Of a DNA stretch of 64,000 nt, positions 19,344-29,126 are shown in pieces. Both the position numbers and the translations under genes were made by a program. Where the stretch lies: assembly GCF_963678635.1 (NCBI RefSeq), contig NC_087062.1:33641651-33705650 (forward strand), written 5' to 3'. Origin of the DNA: Symsagittifera roscoffensis (Eukaryota > Xenacoelomorpha > Acoela > Convolutidae). The number at the start of each line of letters is the position of its first letter. Position 1 is the stretch's first letter. The notes below the pieces were generated by a model, which was given only the letters and a program-made list of their open reading frames with translations, ran no database searches and was not told where the DNA came from.

Positions 19344-21949
19344 AATTATTAATTTTTCTCCAACTCCTTTTTCTAGTAATCTCAAATCAAAACATAAACC
19401 CTTCTCCTCGTACAGGACCACAAGATTTATTAGTAACACATTACGATTGTGAAGAAAATGAACAAAAAACACTACATAAATATGCAATAAATCAAGTATC
19501 ACAATGTGAAACAGAACCACAAGCTATAGAAACCACAGATGTAATAGCAACACTCTATTCAAAAGCCCGAGCAACAACAGTTACAGGTTATAAATTCACA
19601 GCAACATTTTCCGAAAAGAAAGTACATTGTTCACAAGTCTCGAACGGAAACAAAAACCGACTTGACCATGAATCATTCTATCAAAGTAATATAGAACGTC
19701 TTTTACATCTCAATCCCGACGATTGTAAAAATGAATTACTTAGACTAAACATCACACAAAATAAAAACTCCCAAAGGAAGTTAGTTAATTTTCAAGTTTT
19801 TTCAGACTCTGTACATCAATCACAACTTGAAAGACACCAAGGACATATAAAACTAGACGAAAAATACCCGTATAACGGCGCACACGGACGATTAACCTAT
19901 GACCTACACGATAAACATTGGATACCACACATTGGTATAAATGACCCATCAAACTGCAAAGCAGACACAAAAAATAAAGGATACCAAGAAATAATGTTTT
20001 TCGATTGGAAAATACAACTCGAAAAAATACAACTAACACGAGATTTATCAGATAATACAATGATCTATCAAGGAATCCGATTACCTTGTAAAAATGATCA
20101 AGGTTATTGCGACCCTACAACGAGAACACAAGCAACAATTGTTTGGTTCCCCGAAGATACATGTACAACATTTCAAGTAGCAAAAATACACGCTCGTATG
20201 ATAAAATTTCACGAAAAATATTTTATACAATCAATTCCATATGAACAAGTCCATCCATCACGAAAACTAAGTTCTAATTTTAGAAACATAGACAATATAG
20301 AAAATAAATTGACACGTTTTCAAATATATCAAGAAACAGAACTTGCATGTAAATACAGGAATCCACTTCACAGAACACAATACTCTGAAATATTAGTTGA
20401 ATACGAAAAAGGATTCGACATGACCACTGGAAAAGTAAAAATTGACCCATATGCCACAGGTCATCCTCTAAACGAAGGAACCTCCTATATACCAGTTAAT
20501 TTTGAAAAAAGCAACGGACAACCTGGTGGACATCTAAAACCCCATGACACCAGAAGCACACGCTTACAAGAATTATCACTAATGAATACTACATATTTCG
20601 GTAATATCCACTATGATATTCATTTAGATATGAAACTAGATTATACAATTAGCCGAATTTTTCAAGAAATGTCACTCTCCGAATTAGAAACACTACACCA
20701 ACTATGCGAATTAGAACGAACACAAATATTACAATCACTTGCACTAGCAGTATTAAAAATACCCTATGCAGGATACTTATTATCTGGAAATAGATCAAAT
20801 TTTTTAGACTATGAAGGAAACATCTTATGGTTTTATACTTGTACTAAAAAAGTATCACCACTATACGTTTTTGAAGATAAACGATGTTATAAAAGAATCC
20901 CTATCTTTTATAAGAATAAAGTACATTTCGTGGATACACTTTCACGAAGAAACTATTTCTGGGATACCGCAGTCCCATGTGGATCAGAAAACAGCCACAA
21001 TGTAGTACAACTAAACCCTGATGAAAATAAATATTATCTTCTCACTCCATATCCCACATTAATGCAATCACTCAAAAAATTTTCACCAGAAAGCATTCGC
21101 GCTATTGCTCGAAACCCAAATATAGACTTACAATCAATAGGAATCTATTCAAAATCAGATATTCAACATCACATTAGAACACAACAATTCCAAGAATTAT
21201 TAACACAAATGGACACTATACAAAGACAATCAATAGACCAAAATTTACGCAAACTTGCAGAAACCGCAGGATTTGCCGATATCTACACGCAAGACTATAG
21301 CGGATATTTTAAAGACATTAAAGATTATATATATCTGAACGGTGAAAAATACCGTCCCCAAGATATATCACCAATTAACATTTTTAGCTTTGTTACACTC
21401 AAAAATGAGATCCTCGATTTTCTAGGATGGCCCTACTACATCTTAGAAAAATTGACTATTTTATACGCAATGTTTAACTTTATTGGATTTCTTTTCTCAC
21501 TTTTAAAAGGAATCTACAACACATGTGCTATACACACACAAGTAAACAGACAAGCAAGCGTAGCACGCATACTCTTTGCAGGATTTTTTGGAATCTTTTC
21601 TACATCTATAAACAAAATTCTTTTAGACGCCCAAATAAAAGAATATAACACAAAAATAGCAACACGACAAAATACATACGACGAAGAACATAACAATGTA
21701 GACATAACGCCAACGGCACCACAATTACCACCCCTACCAAATAACCATCCACTATCCCTAGTCCCACGAAATTTTCGAAATTTAGCCATCACACATAATC
21801 CAAATTTTCGACTCACCACATCACAAAGTCCCATCCAACATATAATGACACACCAGTCACAAGATGATAATACTTATGAACAAATTATTGAACAACCCCA
21901 TACCACCGCTTTTCAGTCTCAAAATAATCATTTTTTTAGCCCACGATGA
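19331..21949 (+). CDS. env: Envelope-like membrane glycoprotein (chuvirus-type), 872 aa
   Basis: An N-terminal hydrophobic signal peptide (about residues 1-18) is followed by a long Cys-containing ectodomain. Landmarks are HYDCEE near 35, VSQCE, a VTGYKF...VHCSQVSNG segment, CKNELLRLN, and a late IGIYSKSDIQ segment before a helix-rich region. One or two membrane segments lie about residues 705-760 (ILYAMFNFIGFLF and VARILFAGFFGIF), then a tail of ~110 residues with a PTAP motif at about 794. This order of landmarks resembles the glycoprotein family of chuviruses, which is known to be carried by invertebrate LTR elements. I judge it by layout, not by a search. It overlaps ORF4 by 13 bases and ORF6 by four. 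The frame is intact here and broken in element 2. Confidence 0.7.
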   Translation: MYILKLLIFLQLLFLVISNQNINPSPRTGPQDLLVTHYDCEENEQKTLHKYAINQVSQCETEPQAIETTDVIATLYSKARATTVTGYKFTATFSEKKVHCSQVSNGNKNRLDHESFYQSNIERLLHLNPDDCKNELLRLNITQNKNSQRKLVNFQVFSDSVHQSQLERHQGHIKLDEKYPYNGAHGRLTYDLHDKHWIPHIGINDPSNCKADTKNKGYQEIMFFDWKIQLEKIQLTRDLSDNTMIYQGIRLPCKNDQGYCDPTTRTQATIVWFPEDTCTTFQVAKIHARMIKFHEKYFIQSIPYEQVHPSRKLSSNFRNIDNIENKLTRFQIYQETELACKYRNPLHRTQYSEILVEYEKGFDMTTGKVKIDPYATGHPLNEGTSYIPVNFEKSNGQPGGHLKPHDTRSTRLQELSLMNTTYFGNIHYDIHLDMKLDYTISRIFQEMSLSELETLHQLCELERTQILQSLALAVLKIPYAGYLLSGNRSNFLDYEGNILWFYTCTKKVSPLYVFEDKRCYKRIPIFYKNKVHFVDTLSRRNYFWDTAVPCGSENSHNVVQLNPDENKYYLLTPYPTLMQSLKKFSPESIRAIARNPNIDLQSIGIYSKSDIQHHIRTQQFQELLTQMDTIQRQSIDQNLRKLAETAGFADIYTQDYSGYFKDIKDYIYLNGEKYRPQDISPINIFSFVTLKNEILDFLGWPYYILEKLTILYAMFNFIGFLFSLLKGIYNTCAIHTQVNRQASVARILFAGFFGIFSTSINKILLDAQIKEYNTKIATRQNTYDEEHNNVDITPTAPQLPPLPNNHPLSLVPRNFRNLAITHNPNFRLTTSQSPIQHIMTHQSQDDNTYEQIIEQPHTTAFQSQNNHFFSPR

Positions 21950-23751
21950 GCCGCCAACTTGGATCACTACACCGATCAAATTCCCACCCAACCAATCTTA
22001 CCTCTCCAATCCCAATAATACCACTTTTTGCTTTTCCGCCACCCGATTTTTCACCTAGTAATGTAACATCAGGCATGAATTCCGACACTAATTCACACAT
22101 CTCAGTTTTATATTCCATCTCACAACTCAATAACCCGAATATTGAAACCCCCGATGAATTCGCCGACTCAGAACCATCCCCATCCAATAATTTCCATAAC
22201 TCTTCTAATTTTTCTCAACCCCCTTTTCAACCCATATTATCCAATAACCCTGACCCCATTACTCCCACACCCTCTTATGCTTCCCAAGTTACCCCAACCT
22301 ACTCCTCATACCATTCTGACCAATCATCTCATTCTCCAGACACCCCCCGAATCTCCCCAGAGCTAGATAATTTTATTACCCTTCAACAACAACCCTACCA
22401 CCTTAATACCCCAACCATAAACCAAATCTCCTCCACAATAAATTCATCCAACCCCCCTACCCCTACACCCTCTTCAAATTATACTGAATCATTAGCACCA
22501 TCATCCACATCAACTGAATCTTCACTCAACACTAATAGAGCTTACCGCACTTTTAAAAGAAAGTTCCCCAACCATCCTTTCCCAGCAAAACCAGGAACAG
22601 CCCGTGAATACATCAACCACCCCAAGCATACTAACACAAAAGAATTTTTAGCCATCACCTTACCCTCATTCCCACAATACACCTTAAACACCCCCCACGA
22701 CACTAACGAAACACGCAACTTTGTAGATGAATACGTTTTAATGCCCACTCTCTCTTGGACCTCATATTATCATTTTACTAACCCTCTTTGCTTACCTTTA
22801 TCTAACACTCACATCGATATAGAGCGAAATACGGACATGCTATATCGACTCACTACACCACTAACCGCTAGACAATTTACTTACGTTGGATATAAAAAAT
22901 CACTAAAAACACACACTGCACCTAGAGCTAACGAATATACACTCGAATACTATGATCACAACATCATCAGAGCTAACCAAGATCAATTCTTAGACGACGA
23001 TCGCTTCGCTAATCCACAAATTACCGAGAAATTTTTCATCAAGACACCATATACATTCACACTAAACATCTTCGACCGAAAGTTTGATCACATTATTTCA
23101 GAAGCACTAACAGACACACAAGCATACGAAAGTTTTAAAGAACGCTTCCAAATATTTTCACTAACCTTTCATTTCCTTGCACCACACGAAAGAGATTTAC
23201 ACTGCTCACACGATATTATGTTGCGCACTAAACAAACCCACACATATAGTTATTATCGCTTCATCCAAAATCACTTTGACCTACACACACCCTCTAGACA
23301 ACCACACCATCGTTTTCAATTCATTAATTCCAAATACACTTCACCATTTTTCCTAAATTTCACATATTGTATTAAAGACACTAACCTTCATGGTATTCTT
23401 CGTAATTATGACCCCATAACCCAAATGTACATCTTCTGTCCCATCACCAAGACCTTCAACGCCGAAGAATCCCGACCCTTCCTTATCCCGCACGAGTTTG
23501 TACAACCTATAGAAATCCCAATTTTAGAATTCATCCACAACACTAAATTCAATCACAAATTATATAATCTAATCCAAAACACACCTTATGAGTTTGCAGT
23601 TGGCACTGAAGAACTAACCACTATTAAGGCACTTCAATTGCTTTGGCCACTGCTTCAGACTAAAAATATCATCCGCATCTTAGCTAAACTACTAACAACT
23701 TCAGAACTAATTCACGACATCTTCCCCCACGGTTTTTTCCCCGACGACTAA
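21946..23751 (+). CDS. ORF6, 601-aa protein of unknown function
   Basis: It starts at the ATGA shared with the env stop. Residues 1 to about 195 are disordered: Pro, Ser, Thr and Asn, with repeated SNPP and TPTPS runs. From about 200 a basic patch (RTFKRKFPNHPFP) leads into a ~400-residue folded part. Landmarks are FVDEYVLMPTLSW, FTYVGYKK, EYYDHNIIR, FTLNIFDRK, HCSHDIML, KYTSPFFLNFTYCIKDTNLHGILRNYDP, RPFLIPHEF and a final HDIFPHGFFP. No signal peptide or membrane segment is seen. Element 2 carries it twice, with the folded part well conserved. It is not an envelope, protease or polymerase that I know. Position after env suggests an accessory or structural protein. Confidence 0.75.
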   Translation: MSRQLGSLHRSNSHPTNLTSPIPIIPLFAFPPPDFSPSNVTSGMNSDTNSHISVLYSISQLNNPNIETPDEFADSEPSPSNNFHNSSNFSQPPFQPILSNNPDPITPTPSYASQVTPTYSSYHSDQSSHSPDTPRISPELDNFITLQQQPYHLNTPTINQISSTINSSNPPTPTPSSNYTESLAPSSTSTESSLNTNRAYRTFKRKFPNHPFPAKPGTAREYINHPKHTNTKEFLAITLPSFPQYTLNTPHDTNETRNFVDEYVLMPTLSWTSYYHFTNPLCLPLSNTHIDIERNTDMLYRLTTPLTARQFTYVGYKKSLKTHTAPRANEYTLEYYDHNIIRANQDQFLDDDRFANPQITEKFFIKTPYTFTLNIFDRKFDHIISEALTDTQAYESFKERFQIFSLTFHFLAPHERDLHCSHDIMLRTKQTHTYSYYRFIQNHFDLHTPSRQPHHRFQFINSKYTSPFFLNFTYCIKDTNLHGILRNYDPITQMYIFCPITKTFNAEESRPFLIPHEFVQPIEIPILEFIHNTKFNHKLYNLIQNTPYEFAVGTEELTTIKALQLLWPLLQTKNIIRILAKLLTTSELIHDIFPHGFFPDD

Positions 23752-23754
23752 CAG

Positions 23755-23832
23755 GTAAGTATGAATTAAATGAATATTACTAACTAATTAAAATATTAAA
23801 AACTTACCATACTTTATTCATGTTTTCTTTAG
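23755..23832 (+). other. Intron-like segment just after the ORF6 stop
   Basis: CAG|GTAAGT stands three bases after the ORF6 stop codon. It is followed by an exact TACTAAC branch-point sequence at 23778-23784, a pyrimidine-rich stretch and TTTCTTTAG ending at 23832. A second TACTAAC with pyrimidines and CACAG lies at 24097-24133. Element 2 keeps the TACTAAC and the acceptor but lacks the donor. Splicing here is an inference. Confidence 0.5.
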
Positions 23833-23963
23833 ATTTTTAGCCTTCATCCGACGATCACCTACAAAAACCACAAAAGACAAATAAAAATCGCAAATTTCAT
23901 CAAACAAATTTCAAAAATTCTATTAATCTCTTACACTTATAAATTTATAAATTTAATACCAAT

Positions 23964-24106
23964 GCAGTAAATTCATTTCTAAAATTTCCCCCACAAGCAG
24001 TAAATCTAATTATGATGAAAATTTGTATCTTAAAATTCCCCCATAACTAGCAGTAAATTTCCAAATTCTATGCAGTAAATTAATAAAATGCAAATGCAGT
24101 ACTAAC
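23964..24106 (+). repeat. Array of GCAGTAAAT motifs
   Basis: GCAGTAAAT begins at 23964, 23997, 24050 and 24072, and a GCAGTACTAAC variant at 24096. Pyrimidine-C runs (TTTCCCCC) lie between some copies. Element 2 has a matching series with G(C/T)AGTAA(A). Confidence 0.6.
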
Positions 24107-24604
24107 CTTTTGATATTCTCATTCATTCGCACAGAAATTCTATCCACACTCGCACAGCTCGCCCACGAAGAATTGTTTAAAATAATGAATTTCAGTTTCA
24201 AGTTTTCACACTCAACAACTCTAACATATAATAACATGTTTCAAACTTTCCTTTAACCCGGTTGGAAAGGAATCATATACTAAACAAAACTAACCAACGC
24301 AGCTTACTAAATACCACAAATCATAGAATAACAGCATGACTTAGAAAAGGAAACCAACGGTACCCAAACCGGATTAACCCAGTTTAAAACTGGATAATTT
24401 ATTCTTTTGAAGACTATTACAAAGTCTTAGAAAGAAATAATAAAACACAAAAAAGTCGAAAGACAAACCCATACCACAAACAATTTGATTTTTGGAAAAA
24501 GTACATAACCAACAAGACATAAGTAAGACCACAACAAACCCAACATAAAACGTTGTCACATAACAGGACCCCTCACAAAAACCGCATGAAATCATACTCC
24601 CACT

Positions 24605-24690
24605 CCTGGCCTAACCCACCAGGAAGGACGTCCTGAGCATGCTCTATAGCCGGCCTAACCCACCGCGCTACATCCACGCTTTGTGACCAC
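24605..24690 (+). promoter_or_regulatory. GC-rich block with nested palindromes
   Basis: GGCCTAACCCACC occurs twice, flanking AGGACGTCCT and GAGCATGCTC, each a perfect palindrome. The block stands out as GC-rich in AT-rich surroundings and is almost unchanged in element 2 (50510-50596). A structured RNA signal or protein-binding site is likely; its role is unknown. Confidence 0.5.
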
Positions 24691-25367
24691 ACCTTTATTT
24701 TTAATAAGAGCTACTCAAGTGTGAGTAACTCTTCAAAATAACCGAACTAAAACAAAAAGCTTTTGTGAAAACAACTAACTAAAATCATAATTAAAAAATA
24801 TTAAACTAATAAATGTTTTATAAAATGTAAATCACATGATGCAATACCTAGATCAGAATACAACACCAAGGACGAACATCAAAAGACAAGACGACCCCAC
24901 TACACTCGAGAGAGAATGACCAACTACAATCGATATGCCGCTCACAATCACAACTCAAAGGATTTAGAGTACGACTTGACTTCGCAGAAAAGGACTTCAT
25001 TGAACTAGACCAATGACCACCTCGATGACCCAAGTGTACGTACAGATCCGAGTAACCAGGCATCCCCTCCACGCACAATCTCCACGCCATTCCCAAACTA
25101 AATCAGACACAGAAAAGTTCTCCACGCAGAACAGAAAAACCTGACATAGCCAACCATTCTGAAATCAGAATTGATTTTGTTGCAGAGACTCAGTCGTTGT
25201 CACAAGAAGAACACAACGTCTTATGTCCCTAACTCCAGCTTCCTGAAACTTCTTTAACAAAGAAGAAACGGAAGAAAATTATGATGTTCGCCAAAAACAA
25301 ACGTCCCTCATCCATCCTTCGAATTGCAGAAGAACTATTCTAAAAAACTCTGTAAAACCCGGATGGG

Positions 25368-25777
25368 TGGAACCTGATCTAAACTATATTTTATGATTGG
25401 ATAAATTAAATGTTTTACCAATGTAAAGTATTTAATATTAACCAATCACGATCCATCTAACTAACAACCCACTTATTTGTAAGTGCTGAAGTTACTTGTA
25501 ATTTCAGCACCAGAGAGATTTGAATTTAACTTAGAAATTAGTTGGACTCTCCCGAGCACTTCAGCAACCGCAATAAACCAGTATACCCTAGATCTATTGA
25601 GCCTAGCAGAGACTAGTTAAACAACCTGAGACTAGATAGTATAAGAGTAAGATTAGGATCGGTATTAGACTAAGAAGTTGCACGAATCTATCCGGCCGAA
25701 AATAAGATAGCGTGACGAGCAGACGGTGTACCCTATCCGAAATTACTCTATGAGTTAACCACATCGGTCCTAACTCA
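25368..25777 (+). repeat. Element 1 3' LTR
   Basis: Same 410-bp sequence as the 5' LTR with no difference seen. It is followed directly by the TTAG target duplication. Confidence 0.95.
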
Positions 25778-25781
25778 TTAG
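25778..25781. repeat. Target-site duplication TTAG, right copy
   Basis: Matches the four bases before the 5' LTR. Confidence 0.85.
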
Positions 25782-26041
25782 TTCGAATATTGACATTGTG
25801 GCTAAATGGCTTGTTCTCAATGATGGCGTGAAGACTTTTGGTGTGACGAAATTTCTGTCAAACTTCAAAAATAGGTTAGTTTTTACCTAGCCAACAAATG
25901 TACGAGAATTGGTGGTTCTGTTTTGTTACTTAAGTCAAAGTTATTAAGGAAATTGATTTTTATCAAACCACTCTAACTCACCTGCATTAAGATCATTCAA
26001 TAACTAGTACGATGTTGTTAAAACAATTGCTTTTGGTCGTT

Positions 26042-26470
26042 GGTCAGAAATATCTTAACTAACTGATATTAGACAGGTTTGACTGAACTTCATCTCCTGA
26101 GTATTTTTTTTACTTTATACTTGCGTTTAATTGGTTTTTTTTTCAGAAAGAACCATTAGTTCAGTTATAATAATCCAAGGTTATAAGAGATATGATTACA
26201 ACAAGAGAATATTTCTCGCCTGCTTTGATATATTAAAAAAAAATTCCCCATTAAGATTAACTTGAAATTATTTGATTGCGCATGGTTAACTGATTAAGCA
26301 TTCTCACCAAGACATTCAAATTTTTGGTTTGAGTATATTGTATGCTATATTGATAAGTTGTTTCTATCGTTTTCGTTAGATGTGGTTTGGGTTTCTATCT
26401 AAATGAACTCGTACTTTTATACAAAAAAGGTAAGATTTTATCTGAGTTTTGAACTGATAATTTTGGGTAC
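26042..26470. repeat. Dispersed repeat, block X, copy 1
   Basis: It shares with 28310-28690, in the same order, ATATTAGACAG, ATCCTGAGTA-type, TTATAA-AGA, ACAAGAGA, TTTCTCG, TTAACTTGAA, GCGCAT, TTGATTAAGC-like, CAAGACA, ATAAGTT, TATCGTTTT and GATGTGGTTT phrases. The copies are diverged direct repeats with no coding capacity seen. Confidence 0.6.
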
Positions 26471-26549
26471 TGGAAGATTATTCTGATGTAAAATTGCTCT
26501 TTAAGATTTTAAGAAATAATAAAATTTAGAAACTCTTGTGCTCAAATTT

Positions 26550-27000
26550 CTCATTGCAACGGTTACTTAGCGCCCACGCCGGAATGTCATACATGTCCTG
26601 AGGATTCTTGAATTGTGTTTTAAACGTAATTTTTTGCATTCAGCTCTATTAACAAAATCTAAGGATCCTTAGTTTTTTATTTAAAGTGTAAAATCAACGT
26701 TCAAGAAAAAGGGTTGTATTGTTAAGAACTCAGCCTATAATTGATAACTTGTAGTAAAGCAAAATTTTATTTTAAATTTCGTAATTATTATCAATCTATA
26801 AGGGTGTTTTAAAGAAGAAACATGATTTGCTGGCTTTCCTCGAGTTTCTAGAGTTTTCGAAAACTCCGTAATTCACGCTCTTTTTTTCTAAGATATGTAG
26901 TTGTGACATAAAAATGTCATCCTATATCATCATTCCAGGTTATAATTTTGTACAAACCTAAGCTCTTATTTAAAACATTATTATCAAGTACAAAGTTTTT
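26550..27000. repeat. Dispersed repeat, block Y, copy 2
   Basis: Diverged direct copy of 9215-9680 (see that entry for the landmarks). Confidence 0.65.
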
Positions 27001-28309
27001 TTGATAGAAAAACTTATCAATTGAGTTCATTGAATTCATCAAATTATGTCCGTTTTGCCTGTATTTTTTTTTGCCTGTCACAAAATAATTGAAATGTAAT
27101 TACCTATAAATTGATTTTTTAAGATATATTTTCAGTGTTTTAATGTCATTTTTGTTGAAATTGAATTTGGTTTCTATTCAACTGTTATTGTATTTTCACA
27201 GTAAAATGTTAATTCTTGACGTGTTTTTAGGTTAAATGTTTTCGAAACTAGGTTGATATCCTTAACATATTTTGATTTTTTTCTGGGCTGCACTGACTTA
27301 TCCTTTTGAGAAGCAAAGTTCATTTTACTTCCAAGAGTCACCAGAAACTGGACGTTTGGTTCACTGAATTAAATTTCCGAGAAACCAAAAAAAAATATTC
27401 ACCAAGTGATTTCAAAAATGTTTTCAGTTGTGAGCGTTTCCTTCCTAAGCTTCAATTGATTAAATGCAAGACTTTGATTTTGTTTGTCTATTTGACCAGT
27501 TCTTTTTTATGTTACTGAAAGTCATTAATGAACTTGGATCAGGGTGAACCTCCCCTTATTGAAAAATTGACCTTGTAACTGACCGCGAATACGCAGTGTG
27601 AAAAACAAAAAAGATTTAAATTAGGTCAAGAGGCAATAAATTGGAAGAAAGATGTGATCAATGGGCATAAAAGGAAATTCATTAAAATAAACTGTGGCAA
27701 CCCATGGAAAAAATAATATTCTTTCGATGCAAGGTGCTCGATATCTGTAAAAGCAAAAATTTTGATTACCTAATAATTTTTTCTCCAAGTCAGAAAGTTA
27801 TTTGTCAGAAATAACTGAAATTAAGTTTTAAAAAAAGGTTAGTTTAAGCTATATAATACTAACAATGATAAACAATATGACAAACGAAGGTGCAATTTTC
27901 TTCTGACTGAACCTAAAATTATTGCATAACAAATAACAATAGGTTGCCACTGGTGGGTCTTAATCTAAATACTGATAAAAAACAGCTCTTCACTTAAACC
28001 TTTGCTTTTTAAAGTAAATTTATCACATATATCGTTGAAATCTTTCAATCATATTCCATGTAAAGTCCACATTATCCAATTTTTTTTATCCATTCAACCT
28101 ATCGATTAAGTATGATTTCTATTTCGTGTATTTTTGTCGATATGGTGGTTACTGTATCTTTTTTTCAAATAGACGGGTATAAAATGGTTTTAACTTTTGC
28201 AAAAATCGATTATTATTACGTGTGAATATTGATTTTTGGTGAGCACATTTTTTAATATGAATTACAATGTACAATAATATAAATGCGAACTATTTCCCGT
28301 CGTTTTGCC

Positions 28310-28690
28310 TGAAACATCTTGACTAATTATATTAGACAGCTGTGAGTTAAATTCATATCCTGAGTAATTTTGAATATCCTGAGTAATTTCTTGAATTTAT
28401 ACAAATTCAAGATTATAAAAGACACGGATTGAAACAAGAGAGTCTTTCTCGTCTGCATCGAGATAATTCAAAATTTAACCCTCCAATAATATTAACTTGA
28501 ATCTGTTTCATAGCGCATAGTCAATTGATTGAGCTTTCTCGTCAAGACAATCAAAATAGTGGTTTGAACTGATTGTATGATAAGTTTTCTATCGTTTTTG
28601 ATAGACGTGGTTTTGATTGTTATCTACATGCTATCTTTTATGCAACATTTTTAGGTCTTTACTTAGTTTTGGGCTGAGTATTGTATGTAC
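28310..28690. repeat. Dispersed repeat, block X, copy 2
   Basis: Diverged direct copy of 26042-26470. It differs by many small indels, so the duplication is old. Confidence 0.6.
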
Positions 28691-29126
28691 TAGGAGAATA
28701 AACCACCGTTTTTTAATTGTGTAGAATTTTTCACGCTGTTTTTGCTCTGTCAAAAGTGTTGAGTCAGGAAAAAAGTTCACAAATTAAAATGTTTTGACAA
28801 AAAATGAACGAGATTTTGCTCACAAGGTTTAAAGAGAGTTTTTTTAGTTCCGACCTATGGAAATAGATAAAAACTTTGCATTCGGGTGTGATTTATTTTT
28901 TGTTTCCCACGCATAATCAGGTCACATAAATTTCAATCAAAATGGGTCAAGTGATATATCATGTTGAATACCGTCAAGAAAAACTGGTCTGTAATGTTTG
29001 AAAAATAACCTAACATTGAGCGAATAAAGCGAATTAATAGAGTGGGAATTGAATTTGGGGAGAAATTTTGTGTTCTAGTGCTTTAGCGTTATATTTTAGT
29101 TCTTGTTTTTGCACTGTAAAATAACA

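Larger units (their letters stand above)
23833..25367 (+). other. Conserved noncoding 3' region of element 1
   Basis: 1.5 kb without a convincing ORF, yet alignable with element 2 over its whole length (49740-51273). It contains the GCAGTAAA motif array, a CCAGTTTAAAACTGG hairpin near 24380, a GC-rich palindromic block near 24605-24690 and, just before the LTR, ACCCGGATGGG in place of a typical purine tract. Retroelement 3' regions of this kind may hold RNA export, enhancer or polypurine functions; none is proven here. Confidence 0.5.
9892..25777 (+). mobile_element. Element 1: complete 15.9-kb env-bearing LTR retroelement (Ty3/Gypsy-like)
   Basis: Bounded by two 410-bp direct LTRs that I find identical by eye, each starting TGG and ending CTAACTCA, with TTAG on both sides. 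In order it holds a primer-binding site, a 77-aa leader ORF, a structured leader, a 155-aa ORF, an intact 1729-aa pol frame with the first 60 residues of gag, two small hydrophobic ORFs, an ATG-less 378-codon ORF, an 872-aa glycoprotein, a 601-aa ORF, and a 1.6-kb noncoding end. RNase H precedes integrase, as in Ty3/Gypsy and retroviruses. About 3 kb of gag present in element 2 is missing. Identical LTRs mean recent insertion. Confidence 0.95.
25782..29126. other. Noncoding DNA between the two LTR elements
   Basis: 3.3 kb, AT-rich, with no supportable gene. It is made largely of old dispersed repeats: block X twice (26042-26470 and 28310-28690) and the second copy of block Y (26550-27000). 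Confidence 0.6.

Noticed and set aside
24374-24595. 73-codon minus-strand ORF in the 3' region, same length as 50278-50499 in element 2 (possible antisense gene)
   Set aside because: About 17 of 73 residues differ and most base changes alter the protein, as expected without constraint. The composition reflects A/C-rich sense sequence.
24848-25096. Minus-strand ORF near the 3' LTR, with another at 50956-51216
   Set aside because: The two open frames do not cover the same segment, and each is closed by stops in the other element.
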